Assembly: GCA_026873275.1 (NCBI GenBank)
Contig: JANTUC010000005.1
Location: forward strand, 2,666,001 to 2,730,000
Length of the DNA: 64,000 bases
Origin: Pseudopithomyces maydicus
Lineage: Eukaryota; Ascomycota; Dothideomycetes; Pleosporales; Didymosphaeriaceae
Direction of reading: 5' to 3'
The notes under the pieces are model-generated. The model worked only from the letters and a program-made list of their open reading frames with translations, was not told where the DNA came from and made no database searches. This document shows positions 10,170 to 21,227 of the stretch, in pieces. The position numbers and the translations under genes were made by a program. Within the stretch, counting starts at the first letter, position 1, and each line of letters starts with the position of its first letter.

Positions 10170-12144
10170 ATGGCGCCCGCAGAACCGAATCACAAGCCGT
10201 TCGAGATTCAGGGCGAGGAGCCGCACTTTGAGGAAGAGCTCGATGGATGGGGTGGTTATATCGAGTGGGAGAAGGTGAGGGCTTTGGGAAAGGACGTGAT
10301 TTCAGCTCATTGTGTGTAGTACCCCGAGAAGAAGAAACAGGCTGCTAAGATCCTATCACAGTATGATTTCCCAGTTGTAAGTGAGATGTTCATCGATTAA
10401 AACGGGCTTTTCTTCTTGTTCTATTTATTAGTCTACTGAGGATTCTCACTGATTTTAACAGCCCCCGGAATTTCAATTGAAACCTTTGCCGGAGTCGAAT
10501 CCGATATTAGAAGGTGTGCGATGGAAATATTACCATTATGCGATGGGCCCTACGTTGAAGAACCTTCCGGATATCTCTTGGAAATATGTGCAGAAGGAGA
10601 AGAGCCCTGATATGATACACGTTTTACAATTTCCGTACAACGGCGAGCCCCCAAGAGTGAGTTGTCTCGAAGTGGACTGAGAGGCGCAATACTAATCTTT
10701 GACAGGATCGTTTAGTAAAGGCGTGTATACCGGAAATCTTAACGTAGTACATTTGAATTAACAAGCCTAGACCGAAATCACGCCCAATGAGGACTTTTTC
10801 GTCCGCAACCATGGCGGAATCCCCGAAATAGACGTAGACAAGTTCTTCTTCGAAGTCGACGGCCTCGTCAACAACCCCAAGAAAATCACACTCAAGGAGC
10901 TCCAGGACGAATCCATATTTCCCCGCATGTCCAAAACGGCGACCCTTCAATGCTCCGGCACCCGTCGCATCGAGCAGATTCGCGAATATCCCGGCGACGG
11001 CGACGAGCTCATCAACGCGCCCTGGGCTGAGGGTGCCATCGGCACAGCCCGCTGGACGGGCGTCAGCCTCAAGAAAGTCATCAAGTACTGCGGCGGGCTC
11101 AAAGACGGTGGCAAGCACGTTGAGTTTTACGGTGCCGACACGTATTTCAAGAAGGGTCAGGTATACAACTACGCGGTGTCGGTGCCCTACCGCAAAGTCA
11201 AAATTCACGAGGTGATGCTCGCCTGGGAGATGAACGGTAAGCCGTTGCCGCGCATCCACGGATACCCGTTGCGCGTCGTGGTCTTCGGTTTCATCGGAGC
11301 TCGTAGTTGCAAGTGGTTGTACAAGATCAATGTTATTGGGCAGCCGAGCTTGGCTCCTGTGCAGATGAAAGAGTATATTTACTACTCGCCACAGATCGGG
11401 AAGCACAACAATACGTATAGCAATGGGTTTAGCATTCAGACGATGCCCGTGTCGTCCGCTATCATGACGCCACTGAACCACGATCAGATTATCCACGACG
11501 GCAAGATTAAATTGACAGGGTGGGCATTCAGTGGGAGCGGGTGGCCTGAGCGCGTTGAGGTCAGTGGTGACGGGGGAAGCATATGGTACGAGGTGCCGTT
11601 CGACAAGCTCAGCAAGAAGGTGTACTACTCGTGGCGGGTGTGGGAGTATGAGATGCCGGTTGATGCCGAAGGGTGGCTGGAATTCTGCGTCCGGACATGG
11701 GACAATGCTTTAAATGCAAGTATCCCCACTCTTAGCTATTCTTCCGCTCGTTTCATTTGCTAACTTCCTTTTCTTCTAGACACAACCTACGTTTGTGCGG
11801 AGTGCATGGTATGCGGATTTCCTCCCCTGTAGTTTAGGCGGACTGCTAATCTTGAATAGGAACTGGGATTTGCATGTTACGTCTTCGTGCCAGTAAGATA
11901 GCCCGAGATTTCAGGCGCTAGAAGGCGCTTTTTAGGAAAGAGAACGAGCTAACAAATTTACAGCCGCATCAAAATCTATAGCATAAACAGAACCAAGCCT
12001 GCCACTGCGAGACGCCTGAAGCAGTGCGAGGAGAAAGGCATCTCAATGGTACCGATCACATTGCCTATTGAGTTCGACGTCGAGACGGAGGAAGAATACC
12101 TCCACAACATGGAGTTGCGACAGGGTCGTGATCCGGAAGAGTAG
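10170..12144 (+). CDS. Sulfite-oxidase-fold molybdopterin oxidoreductase
   Basis: Eight exons: 10170-10274, 10320-10376, 10462-10656, 10706-10720, 10771-11715, 11780-11808, 11860-11892 and 11964-12144, giving 519 residues. The Moco domain has ITPNEDFFVRNHGG and the Mo-ligand Cys in LQCSGTRR (about residue 185). It is followed by the Mo-co dimerisation domain (GWAFSGSGWPERVEVS, then NWDLHVTSSCHRIK). There is no cytochrome b5 or FAD domain, so it is a stand-alone relative of sulfite oxidase and nitrate reductase; the electron acceptor is unknown. Two introns use GC donors: after the 15-base exon 4 (AAG|GCGTGT) and after exon 5 (AAT|GCAAGT). A GTAAAG donor inside exon 4 would give a 9-base exon lacking Val-Lys and also keeps frame. 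Confidence 0.92.
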
Positions 12145-12866
12145 ATATAATTAATTGGGCTGGTGCACTAGTAATTGAACACAGTATAGAACCCAAGAGC
12201 ATCTACTCGGAATGAGTTCATGGTATCATCGGAACATTCTTCGCCTCTTCATCGCATGGTTCGGTTCTCACCATCGGCAATCCTCGTCCCTGCGCTGACC
12301 CACTTTAACCGGCTCGCGCTGATGTCGATACTTCGTGATACTTATGGCTCGCAGAAACACACGGGACATTTTATGACAAGATTTCCAAAACAAAGTACCG
12401 ATTTGTTGCCTTCTGCTGTAGGCGTGTATGGTCTCGGCTAATCGTGATCTGCGACAGCGGATGGCGCAAATCCGCCTTCATGCATCGGGTTTACCCCAGA
12501 TTTGTTGCCTAACTGGGAATAACCGTGGAACTTCGAGAATATGGAGAGCACCATAGGAACAGGGGTTCTATTGGAGTTCCAAAAGTTATCTGACCCTTGA
12601 AGACCGTGGTTTGGGTTGAGGCTCTTTTGCAGAGGATATGCGGCTGTGGTTCAGGACGCATAGGTACCGTGGGTGGTATGATTCGGATGCCGATCATACC
12701 ATTGAGCTCGAGTGACCTGATGGTTGAGGAATTTCACATTAGGGTCGTTGATGGTATAAATTGAGCCCGTCGTATCCATTCTAACTTTTACAATTTTCTG
12801 CCTTCGAGTCTGTCTAAAACACACCATCGAACAGTCCAAGATCAAAGCCTCAGATTCACCACAAAG
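12145..12866. other. Intergenic region
   Basis: No supported gene; short frames on both strands lack protein-like features. The 3' end contains the TATA box of the next gene. Confidence 0.5.
12755..12760 (+). promoter_or_regulatory. TATA box
   Basis: TATAAA about 107 bases before the ATG at 12867, followed by an A-rich leader. Placement fits a core promoter. Confidence 0.4.
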
Positions 12867-13619
12867 ATGAAACATCAAACTCCCACATTACTCTTCGTAC
12901 TCCTCAAAGGGACATCAGCTTTACCGCACTCGGCCATATTTCCCTCTTCACATCAACTCCACCCCCGACAAGCGATACCCGATTCCTCAGGCCAAACAGG
13001 CAACGTCCCTGCCATCGTCAGACCAGTGCCTCCTCCCCGCCTCCCAACACCATCTTCCACATCCACATTCACCTCATCAACAACAATCCCAACACTCACA
13101 TGTGCCACCCCCCACCCAACCTCCACCACCACCCCGCCCGCCGAAATCCTCAAACTCACACCCACCACCACCATACTCTCACCCGCCACCCTCGCCGGCA
13201 TTATCACCGGCTCAACTCTCCTCTTCCTCCTCCTTCTCACTCTCCTACTCATCATCCTCCGCCGTCGCCGCCGCCCCGAAATCATAGAGATACCGATCCG
13301 TCGCTCGAAACTCGGATCCAGACTGCGTCATCGCGTCTTTAACTCTCCACTTTCAGGGTCGCGTTCAAGCTCGAGGGCTTCGACGAGGGAGTTGACAGGT
13401 GAGCTGAGGAAGGGGAATATTGGGAGGCCGGTGCCGGTGGGGGCGCCGGCCAGGTGGGGGGAGGGGGAGATGTTGAGGGTGCCCGGGGCGGCGCTGGTGA
13501 GGGAGAATTGGGAGAGGGGCGAGAGGGGCGAGAGGTGGGGGAGGCCGGTGAGGCCGAGGAGTGCGGAGCCGTTGGGGAGACTGAGTGGGATGGGGCTGGG
13601 GATGGGGTATTTGAGATAG
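12867..13619 (+). CDS. Mucin-like single-pass membrane protein
   Basis: One uninterrupted frame, 250 residues. Residues 1-18 look like a signal peptide. A Pro/Ser/Thr-rich outer segment follows (about 35-105), likely O-glycosylated, with HPRQ near residue 32 as a possible processing site. A single transmembrane helix lies at about 110-131 (IITGSTLLFLLLLTLLLIIL) and is followed at once by RRRRR, the stop-transfer signal. The inner tail of about 115 residues is basic and Arg/Gly-rich. The plan resembles fungal wall sensors and SKG6/AXL2-type proteins, but no WSC or other named domain is visible. Local DNA is C-rich upstream and G-rich downstream of the helix, which makes long shadow frames on the other strand. 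Function unknown. Confidence 0.65.
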   Translation: MKHQTPTLLFVLLKGTSALPHSAIFPSSHQLHPRQAIPDSSGQTGNVPAIVRPVPPPRLPTPSSTSTFTSSTTIPTLTCATPHPTSTTTPPAEILKLTPTTTILSPATLAGIITGSTLLFLLLLTLLLIILRRRRRPEIIEIPIRRSKLGSRLRHRVFNSPLSGSRSSSRASTRELTGELRKGNIGRPVPVGAPARWGEGEMLRVPGAALVRENWERGERGERWGRPVRPRSAEPLGRLSGMGLGMGYLR

Positions 13620-13922
13620 GGATGAAATGGAGAGGGGCTGAGGTTGTGGTGGACTAGGGTGGGGATGGGGATTGGGGCGGGGGTTCATTGGTGACATGTT
13701 TGTGGATATGTAAATAGTTGTATTAAGTGCGCATGAACGGTGAAGAACTTACGAAGCAAATTTATGGAATCAATTTCTGTGGGGATGCATGTGTAGCCTC
13801 TGTTTAAATAGCAGAGGTGTTTACTTAATTCTCTGTGATTTCGCACCCAGTGCGACAACTCACGAGTGCCCATTCTGAGCTGTTGCCCTTTTCATCATCT
13901 ATGGGCCTGGAGGATGGGGTAC

Positions 13923-14438
13923 CTACCGCGTCTCCTCTTGTTCTTGTCGCCATACTTGAAGCTCCTCCTGGATGCCTTCCTTCCGGTTCAAGCACTCAGC
14001 CATGCCATCCTCTGCGGACTTGACATATATCTGCAAATTGTCCGAATACAGCTTCATCCTTGCCTTCCAAGTCTGCTCGCTTACCGCGTGAGGCAGCGTC
14101 GCTAAGCGTGAAGCCAGGGTATCCGGATTGATCTCATCGATCTTTGCCTTGCATCTATCACGAATAACCTTGAATTTGTCGTGATGGTTTTGCAAGAGGA
14201 TCGCCATGGATTCCACAATAACTGGAATCTTACCTCGCTCATTCTCTGGGAAGTCATCGACATCCGTAAGGCTGTCCTCGTACTCGTCCCACTTCTTTTC
14301 ACCCTCAGTGATCAGGAAATCAATCTCCTTACTGTTGGTTTTGGCGAAATCAAACATTTCCTCCAGGAGATCGAAGAGAAAGGTCCCAGAGGCGTCGAGT
14401 GCTGTCCTTTGGGCCTTGGTGTTCCTACAGGCAGACAT
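13923..14438 (-). CDS. Hypothetical helical protein (171 residues)
   Basis: A single-exon frame with no signal peptide and no membrane segment. The chain is charged and predicted by eye to be nearly all helix (FLFDLLEEMFDFAKTNSKEI, then ITEGEKKWDEYEDSL), with an acidic, Gln/Glu-rich C-terminal coiled coil. A TATATAA lies about 130 bases upstream. I do not recognise a family. The neighbour at 15240-16484 on the same strand is also coiled-coil and unrecognised, and the flanks of both carry short tandem duplications. They could be related accessory genes, but I see no direct sequence match between them. Confidence 0.55.
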   Translation of the reverse strand: MSACRNTKAQRTALDASGTFLFDLLEEMFDFAKTNSKEIDFLITEGEKKWDEYEDSLTDVDDFPENERGKIPVIVESMAILLQNHHDKFKVIRDRCKAKIDEINPDTLASRLATLPHAVSEQTWKARMKLYSDNLQIYVKSAEDGMAECLNRKEGIQEELQVWRQEQEETR

Positions 14439-14490
14439 CTTAAAACTTTGAACTGTTGATACTGTAGTTCGTGGAGAAAGTTAGGTCGGT

Positions 14491-14540
14491 TGTGCTGATG
14501 GTTGAGGAGAGCGTGTGTGCTGATGGTTGAGGAGAGTGTG
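14491..14540. repeat. Tandem duplication, period 25
   Basis: Two copies sharing TGTGCTGATGGTTGAGGAG, 25 bases apart, in the 5' flank of the minus-strand gene ending at 13923. Confidence 0.75.
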
Positions 14541-14568
14541 TGGAATTGTCGTCTGGAAAGCAGATGTC

Positions 14569-14575
14569 TTATATA
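14569..14575 (-). promoter_or_regulatory. TATA box of the 13923-14438 gene
   Basis: TATATAA on the minus strand, about 130 bases before the ATG at 14438. Confidence 0.35.
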
Positions 14576-15024
14576 GAGACCACTGGTTCGATATCGCAGC
14601 ACCGCGCGATTACAATGTTAGCTGAACTATGGGGTTGAGTCTGTATGTTTCAACCTTTTCAACTACAATGTAGCTCTGGGGGGCTATAGGAAAGTTTCTA
14701 TGTGCATTTACAAAGAGAAGAAAACATTGTGTTGGTAATTTCGTTCCACTTAGTTAACAAGTAGATCATTGTGTGACGGCGAATGCGCACTTGCGAGGTG
14801 CATTATTATATCGCGCAGCATGAAGTGAGTGCATTGTGTGTAAGAACTCTGTGTGAATTGAGATGTCATTCCTGCTTTTGTATTCCAAGACCCCTTTTTT
14901 AGACGGACGTCCCAGGCTTTCAATAACTTTTTGAAGTCGAACAGTGCTCTCTGGATAATATTGTGAAAATACTAATTATAATACAGAGATTATTCGGTTT
15001 GACAAGTAGACTTCGAGGAAATAG

Positions 15025-15072
15025 TCAAGTTGCAAGAATGAAGAGAGGTTCAAGTTGCAAGGATCAAGAGAG
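15025..15072. repeat. Imperfect direct repeat
   Basis: Two 23-base units starting TCAAGTTGCAAG and ending GAGAG, separated by two bases and differing at two positions. Confidence 0.7.
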
Positions 15073-15239
15073 ATAAATAAAGAAAGTGACATTGAAGGCA
15101 TTGTACAAATGTTATACCGACAAAATGTCCACCCAAAAGTCTTAGTCTTAGACAAAACCTATGTATCATAATCCGTCCTTAGGGAAAGACAAAAGTTAAA
15201 CCAACCCCCCACGAAGTTAAAACATCCCCAAATCACGAT

Positions 15240-16484
15240 CTACTCCTCCTCCAACACCTGAGAAATAACACTCAACTTCTCCATCTGAGCCACGTGTGCG
15301 TCCATTAATGTTTCAAAAGCCCTTGCGGCCACCTGCTCCCTCTCAACAGCCTCGTCAAGAATCTGCTTCCAGTGTCTAACATTGTCCTTGGCTTCATTCC
15401 ACTCCTTTTTCCGCTGTTCAATATTTTCAAGTTCTGACCGCAAGCCGTGTTCGATCTGACGCCTCTGGGCTTTCAACTGTTCGGAAGTAAATGTGTGTAT
15501 CATCTGGAGTTCGTCAGGGGTTGAGTGGACATTTGACGGGGTCGACAGGCTTTTGAGAAGCGTAGAGATTGGAAACGGATTTGTCATGTGGCGAGCGGGA
15601 CTCAGGGTGGTCCTGGGTTGAATTCTGGGGGTCCCAATTCTTTGTAGCTCGTTGAGGGGCTCTGTTGGATGTGGAGGATTCCTGAAAAATGGATATGGAT
15701 CCCTGGGGCCTCCACGAGAGAATGTGATCCATCGTGGCCTGGGGGCGCCTTCAAAATTAGGAGTTGAGGACTGTGAAGTCGTTCTTGTACTGTCCGTGTC
15801 GGTTAACTCGAATGTCACTTTCGTCTTTCTATCATGCGTGTATTCATCTTTATGCGGGTGTTCATCTACTTTTTTGCAGTGTCTCCTTATCGCCGATTCA
15901 AAATATCTGTGCATTTCATCCTTCAGCTCAAAGTCCTTTTTACGTAGCCTGATCGTTTCGTTATCCGCGCAACGAAGGAGAAAAGCTAGTTGTGTGAATC
16001 GTTGGAGCTGGCTATAATTATGGCCAACTTCCTTCAGATGCATCACACTATTGTCCAACTGCACTTGATCCATATCTTGAGAAGGCCTTGTCAGCTTCAA
16101 TACCTTTGTCTCAGTTTCTCCTTGGCTATTGGTTATCTTTGCCTCGCATCGCTGTTGCCCTCTTATCTTCATGTACATCCATACTTCTGCTTGATTCTCA
16201 ATTATCTTTCCGATGTAAGCCTTTTTCGGGAAATCATCATCCAGGCTTGAAAGTGAGTCCTCTATACGAACTCCACAGTTCTCTGTTGTAATGCGTCTAG
16301 AAACAGGAGACTTTTCATGAAAGCAATCTATGATTTCGCGAACAAAAACCCCGTTCTTTTGATCGGTAGGTTCAATACCACTTAACAACTGCGGGTCAAT
16401 AAAGCTGGGGCGATGTGATCGAAGATCGGGATATGGGGTGGTCGGATCCACCGAATCCTCTGGGTTGTAATCGCTGGAAGACAT
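15240..16484 (-). CDS. Hypothetical coiled-coil protein (414 residues)
   Basis: One long single-exon frame of 414 residues. The N-terminus (MSSSDYNPEDSVDPTTPYPD) is acidic and likely disordered. A middle part is Ser/Thr/Pro- and Arg-rich. The last 110 residues form a clear coiled coil (EQLKAQRRQIEHGLRSELEN and onward) that runs almost to the stop. No signal peptide, membrane helix or enzyme motif was seen. Codon content and the length of the frame argue it is real. I do not recognise it; a structural or nuclear-scaffold role would be a guess. Confidence 0.6.
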   Translation of the reverse strand: MSSSDYNPEDSVDPTTPYPDLRSHRPSFIDPQLLSGIEPTDQKNGVFVREIIDCFHEKSPVSRRITTENCGVRIEDSLSSLDDDFPKKAYIGKIIENQAEVWMYMKIRGQQRCEAKITNSQGETETKVLKLTRPSQDMDQVQLDNSVMHLKEVGHNYSQLQRFTQLAFLLRCADNETIRLRKKDFELKDEMHRYFESAIRRHCKKVDEHPHKDEYTHDRKTKVTFELTDTDSTRTTSQSSTPNFEGAPRPRWITFSRGGPRDPYPFFRNPPHPTEPLNELQRIGTPRIQPRTTLSPARHMTNPFPISTLLKSLSTPSNVHSTPDELQMIHTFTSEQLKAQRRQIEHGLRSELENIEQRKKEWNEAKDNVRHWKQILDEAVEREQVAARAFETLMDAHVAQMEKLSVISQVLEEE

Positions 16485-17313
16485 TGCTGAGTGTGTGTTA
16501 TTTCTGCCTTGTCAACTGATCCTTGCTGCATTTTTATACGTCGAGAATAGGGATTAGTGTACTACGAGGAAAGCCTTACGCAAACTAGACAAACTACACG
16601 CGACATGATTTCAAAACCAGTTCGCAAATACGTATAGTCTCAGCTTTTTATATGGTCACAAGAGGGGATGACAGCTTTTTTCCCATCCATTTCCATCCAG
16701 TCAGCTCATACTCAGCTACTACTTTTTCCAACAAACAAAACAACACACACATATAGTCTTGGTCACATGTTACATAACGGCTTTTCCTAAAGAGACAGAG
16801 ACGTACTGAATGATAATTACTAAATAATCGTTGATTGTCACAAGGCGTTCCTTGGGGCATGATCATTTAGTTTTAGCGTTGTACCAGTAGCATAAGTGAA
16901 CTGAAGTTAGCAGAACGTGTTAGTTCCTCTCCAAATGTTGTGGTCTAACGTGTAAGGGCTCTCTGGGGTAACAAGTGCGAGGTTGCGTGCACAGGCGGGG
17001 CGCCCCATGAATCTAAGTGGTTCGCAAGGGTAGCTCGATCCGTAGTTGCGCGATTCGTAGTTCCGCGCTGAGACTCGGCCCCAACCCAATCGCGTACAGT
17101 CCAGAAGATCGTCAACCAGGGTAGCGCGATACGTAGTTCCGCGTTGTGGCTCAGCATCAGCTCGATTACGCAGTTCACGACGTCCCAGTACATGAGCGAC
17201 ATTGGACAGTAATTACAAGAAATCGCGAAGATGTATATAACATCTGGTGACTGCCTCTTTACGGAGCACCATCTCACCAGATCAAAGGTCCTACCCGTGT
17301 GAACGAAAAGAAA
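16485..17313. other. Intergenic region; divergent promoters
   Basis: No supported gene. It separates the divergent gene starts at 16484 (minus) and 17314 (plus). Two similar stretches, near 17028-17070 and 17115-17150, share a TAGCNCGATNCGTAGTT-like core, so part of it is locally duplicated. Confidence 0.45.
17234..17240 (+). promoter_or_regulatory. TATA box of the alpha/beta hydrolase gene
   Basis: TATATAA about 75 bases before the ATG at 17314. Confidence 0.45.
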
Positions 17314-18416
17314 ATGCGGTCCAAACTCCTATCACTCCCCCTCCTCCTCGCCACCATGAGCGCAGGATACCTCCTCCCAAACCCCTCCGGCAAATACAAC
17401 GTCACCCTAACCATCCAACCACTCACCGACCCCAACCGCGACGCCCGCAAACTGATGATCTCCATCTTCCAACCCACCTCTTGCGCAACCACCGTCCCCG
17501 CAATCTACATGCCTAACAAAACCGCCGAGCACGAAGGCCCCTGGATCCAGCGAACCTTCGGCGTCTCAGAGGATATCACACCTCTCCTCTCCCAAGCCCG
17601 CTTCCCAGTATGTTCAAACGCCAGCTGCACGCCCATCCCCAACGCCCCCGTCATCCTCCTCTCCCCCGGCTACCGCGGCACACGCACGTACTACAACTTC
17701 CTCGCGTCGGCGCTCGCGAGCGACGGGTACACGGTGATCACGATGGACCACCCAGGCGAGACGAACGTCGTGGTGTACCCCGACGGCTCCGTTGCATACG
17801 CCGACCTGCCGGACCCGGACGCCATATCCGAGTTGCTGCCCTACGGGTACACGCGCGCCGCGGATGCATCGTTCGTCGTGGACCAGCTCAACAACGCGAC
17901 CGCCATGCCGAACCTCGCTCGCAACTTTCCCACCCACCGCGTCGTCATGGCGGGGCACTCCCTCGGCGGCGCCGCAGCGCACATCGCAGCCGAGCAGGAC
18001 GCGCGCATCGTCGCGGTCGTCAACTGGGATGGCCCGTACTTTGGCGTTCTGCCTCCCATGGGGCGCTCCAAGCCTGTGCTGTACATCGCCACGGAGGACG
18101 ACCCTGAAAAGAACCCCGGATGGGACCCATCTGGCCGGAGCTTGCGGGCCCGAAGCTGTGGATCAAGATCAGGAATATGAGGCATTCGGGGATGCTGGAT
18201 TTGCCCATGTTGCTGAAGGCGGCCGGGGAGGATCCGACCAAGTTTGCGGAGTTGCTGGGGACGGTTGATGCGGAGGAGGGGGTGAGGATTATGGCGGCGT
18301 ATACGACGGCTTGGGTGGGTGGGGTGATGGCGGGGAAGGTGGGAGGGGAGTTGTTGGAGGGATTGGAGCCGGGGAGGTTTCCTGAGGTGGAGGTTGTGAA
18401 GAAGGAGAACTTTTAG
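17314..18416 (+). CDS. Secreted alpha/beta hydrolase, PAF-acetylhydrolase/dienelactone-like (frameshifted)
   Basis: The ATG at 17314 starts a good signal peptide (MRSKLLSLPLLLATMSAG); an in-frame ATG at 17299 adds five residues. The fold shows the oxyanion strand VILLSPGYRG, the DHPGETN loop and the nucleophile elbow GHSLGG with Ser at about residue 216. TEDDP later is a likely acid. The frame then breaks at a run of four C (18114-18117): the plus frame starting at MGPIWPEL (18120) continues the protein to 18416 and supplies the likely catalytic His (NMRHSGMLD). Adding one C restores a full-length enzyme of about 367 residues. No intron with usable ends fits, since the conserved strand PVLYIATEDDP lies immediately upstream. 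Substrate unknown; an ester or thioester is likely. Several N-glycosylation sites fit secretion. Confidence 0.8.
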
Positions 18417-19414
18417 GGGGAGCTGGCTTGGGTTTTGTGTGTGTGGTGGGTTAAGTGGTGTTGTCTGTATGGAGTACTTGTTGCTGTCCCGAACTGCCCT
18501 GTAAATGTACCATGTTATAATTAGAAGACTTCTCTCGAAGGATAAAATGAAATCAAGAGCAAAGCAACAAACTCACCGTATTTCCATCCAAGCATATTAC
18601 CACTATGCACACCCCAACAGCAACCATCCCTTTCTCATACAACAAACAAACAAACACCACACTCATCTACACTTCACATCACCAACCAAAACAATACACG
18701 CACCAGATTTGAATAAAACGTGCACAACAAGCAACAAGAAACTTATATATTTCCCGCGCCCCCTACTTCATTACCCTATCGATCAATCAATAAAGACCAA
18801 AAAAGACCAACACATCGCTCCATCCATGCTAAATTGGTATCTCTCGCTAAGCAAACTAGACTAGCAAAGCAAAAACCTTACATGCATGCATGCGTACATA
18901 CGCTGTAGTGGTACGTCAGGACGCATGCTGGACTATCTACTCTACCTCCGTTCCGCTCTTTCTTGACCTCGTTTTCGGGGCTAGTTTTTTTTTCCTTTTT
19001 GCCGTGCTTCGTCGCTGTTCGTGCTGCGTCGGCCGTGATGTAATTTATGTCGAATCCCTATACTCTTGACGGACTGATTGACTGGCTGTGTCTGTATGTC
19101 TTGATGCGGAACCCCACCTCTCCAACCCCTCTCCGCCCAGTCTCTCCCTCCCTCCTGCCCACTCCTGTCGTCATGCCCACGCGTGCATCCCACGCCAATG
19201 CGTCCTCCCGCGCAGCTACGTCTTGAATGCCAGTCTATAACGCCGATGCCATGCCATCCCAACCAAGAATCCAACAAAAAGTGCGAAATGACGAAAAATC
19301 GAACGAAAAAAATGCCGTGAGTGAGAAAAAAACAGAACAGGTATGAAGTATCACAAGGCCCGATCGTAGTGCCACACTCTCCATTCGTACATCCCGTCTG
19401 TAAAAACTTTACGT
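18417..19414. other. Intergenic region, A/C-rich
   Basis: No gene supported. From 18540 to 18860 the plus strand is rich in A and C, which leaves a long but compositionally biased frame. From 18950 to 19414 lies the 3' flank of the minus-strand glycosyltransferase. Confidence 0.45.
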
Positions 19415-20484
19415 TTACGTGTTCTCGCACACCTTGGGATCAACAGGCGACCCCTCGATCATCTTGCCTTCCTTGCACAGCCACGACCCGATGAAGAGGT
19501 GCTTCGACAGCACGTCCGGGTGGTCGTCCGAGACGTCGCCGAGGGAGCCGAACGAGATCTTGGGCATGACGAGCACGTCGCCGATGAGCATGGGCTTCTC
19601 CATCAGCGCCATCTCGTCGCCGTTGTGCTTCTCGCCCGTGACCTTTGTGAAGTAATCCATGAAGATCTTCGTGAACGTCCACGGCCCCGTGGTGCCCATG
19701 ATGTCCGGGAAGGACGCCGACTCGCTCGCCTTGTGGTCGGCTACGAGCTTGCGGAGGTTCTTCTCCGTCAGCTTGACGAGGTCCTCGATGATGGGGTGGC
19801 CCGGCTTGGCCATCATGACGAACTGGGCGAGCTGGATCGAGTACGGCTGGTCGGGCCAGATGCGGTCCTTGTTGTGGTCGCGCTCGACGCCGATGATGAT
19901 GTTGACCTTGTCCTTGTACTCCTCGGGGACCCAGGTGCTGACGGGCTTGCGGGCCTTGACGTCGATGTCGGCCCAGACGCCGCCTTCCTTGAGCAGGATG
20001 AGGTAGCGCAGGTAGTCAGCCTTCATGACGGCGTTGTCGAGGCTGGTGAAGAGGTCGGAGACGACCTTGGGGAAGTTGTCGATGACGAAGGCGTCCTCGT
20101 TGCCGTCGGTGATGCGCTCGTAGCGGTACTCGGGGTTGATGGTGCGCCATTCGTGGCCGAGGCCCTTGGTTCGCTCGGTGGGATCGTCAGAGTCGTCTTT
20201 CCAGCTTTGCCACAGCTTGCGGGGCCATGCCTTCTCGCCGAGGCCGTCGAACGAGGTGCAGGACGCTGGGTGCGGGTTAGCAGGCGATGGGGCGGAAGAG
20301 CGGCGCTGCATGTGAGCACGGGAAGCGCAGGAGACGCACCATGGTAGGGAGTGAACAGCAATGTCTCGTTGTGGATCTGGTACAGATGGGTGGACAGCAA
20401 AAACACGGAGAAGACGATCAGGCAGCCGACGAGCATGTACCTGCGCGACGAGGCGGCATTGGATATGAAAGCGAGCGCAGACAT
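19415..20484 (-). CDS. GT32-type glycosyltransferase, OCH1-like (Golgi, type II membrane)
   Basis: Two exons on minus, 20484-20340 and 20265-19415, with a 74-base intron (GTGCGT donor, CTAAC branch, CAG acceptor) give 331 residues. A short cytoplasmic tail is followed by one membrane anchor at about 17-33 (LVGCLIVFSVFLLSTHLY), as in Golgi type II enzymes. The catalytic core has PRKLWQSWK, the helix MKADYLRYLIL and the metal-binding DxD in WADID (about residue 149). These are the hallmarks of the Gly_transf_sug/OCH1 family, whose best-known member starts outer-chain N-glycan mannosylation; other members act on sphingolipids. The exact acceptor cannot be read from sequence. A frame of 282 codons on the plus strand is its antisense shadow. 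Confidence 0.9.
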
Positions 20485-21227
20485 TGTTGCGAGCGCAAAA
20501 GTACAGAAAGAATGTGAGAAAGGCAGGCTGCAGCGCGCGAGGGGCCAGCGGCTCTCTAGTATTTAGGGCTGCGGTCCTCCCGCGTACTTACGCCAGGATC
20601 CGCACCCTGGCCGTGAACGGCAGCTTTCAGTGGCTGCCATGGCCTGTGACATTTCCGCCCCAAAGATTGGTCTCTGGGCGCCCAAACCCGCGGCGGCCCA
20701 TCTATCCGCCTGCAGCCCTCCCGGCCGCTGGTTCTCGCGATACGGATCCACGTGAATCTGGCGGTTCCAGGGTTCCAAGATCCCAAGGTCGGGATGCAGA
20801 TGTGGTGCTGGTCCCATGCGCGCGCGACAGCTGGAGGACTGCAGAGCGATACCCGCGACTCACCGCCCCGACGACCGCCTCTGGAAAAAGCCAGAATAGG
20901 GGCTCACGGCCCACGGCATGTTTGGCTCGCCTACGCTTCCGGGCGTAGGCGCAGCGCCAAGAGAGGCTGAAGTTTGAGGAGAAGGCCGCATTCGTCTCGC
21001 TTGTCTCGCTTATCTCATCCGCCGCCTCGCTTACCGGCCAATCGACACCCACCACCAGCGCCAAGCCTGGCGGAGTGGAAACTGGAGACATCCCACCGCT
21101 CCCGATCCATCACATCAGTGACCACAGCATGGGACCGTGTAGCAGCGCGGGATCGAGCACCCTGTCATGGAAACATTGCACTATTCTCGCACCACCTTTC
21201 CGTCGGCGCACAAGCTCCCCTGAGCCC
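20485..21227. other. Intergenic region
   Basis: GC-rich, with no frame on either strand that looks like protein. It contains the promoter of the glycosyltransferase gene (minus) and the 3' flank of the next minus-strand gene. Confidence 0.45.

Larger units (their letters stand above)
14439..15239. other. Intergenic region with short tandem duplications
   Basis: No gene. A 25-base period duplication lies at 14491-14540 (core GCTGATGGTTGAGGAGAG) and a second pair of 23-base units at 15025-15047 and 15050-15072 (core TCAAGTTGCAAG). The rest is moderately AT-rich. Confidence 0.55.

Noticed and set aside
7635..12144. P450 and molybdoenzyme as part of a secondary-metabolite cluster
   Set aside because: No polyketide synthase, NRPS, terpene synthase or dimethylallyl transferase was found nearby, and sulfite-oxidase-fold genes are usually housekeeping.
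18981..19430. 149-codon minus frame downstream of the glycosyltransferase
   Set aside because: Low-complexity, lies in the 3' flank of that gene, no recognisable features.
19499..20347. 282-codon plus frame opposite the glycosyltransferase
   Set aside because: Antisense shadow, rich in Asp/Glu/Val/Leu; the minus strand has the conserved enzyme and a clean intron.
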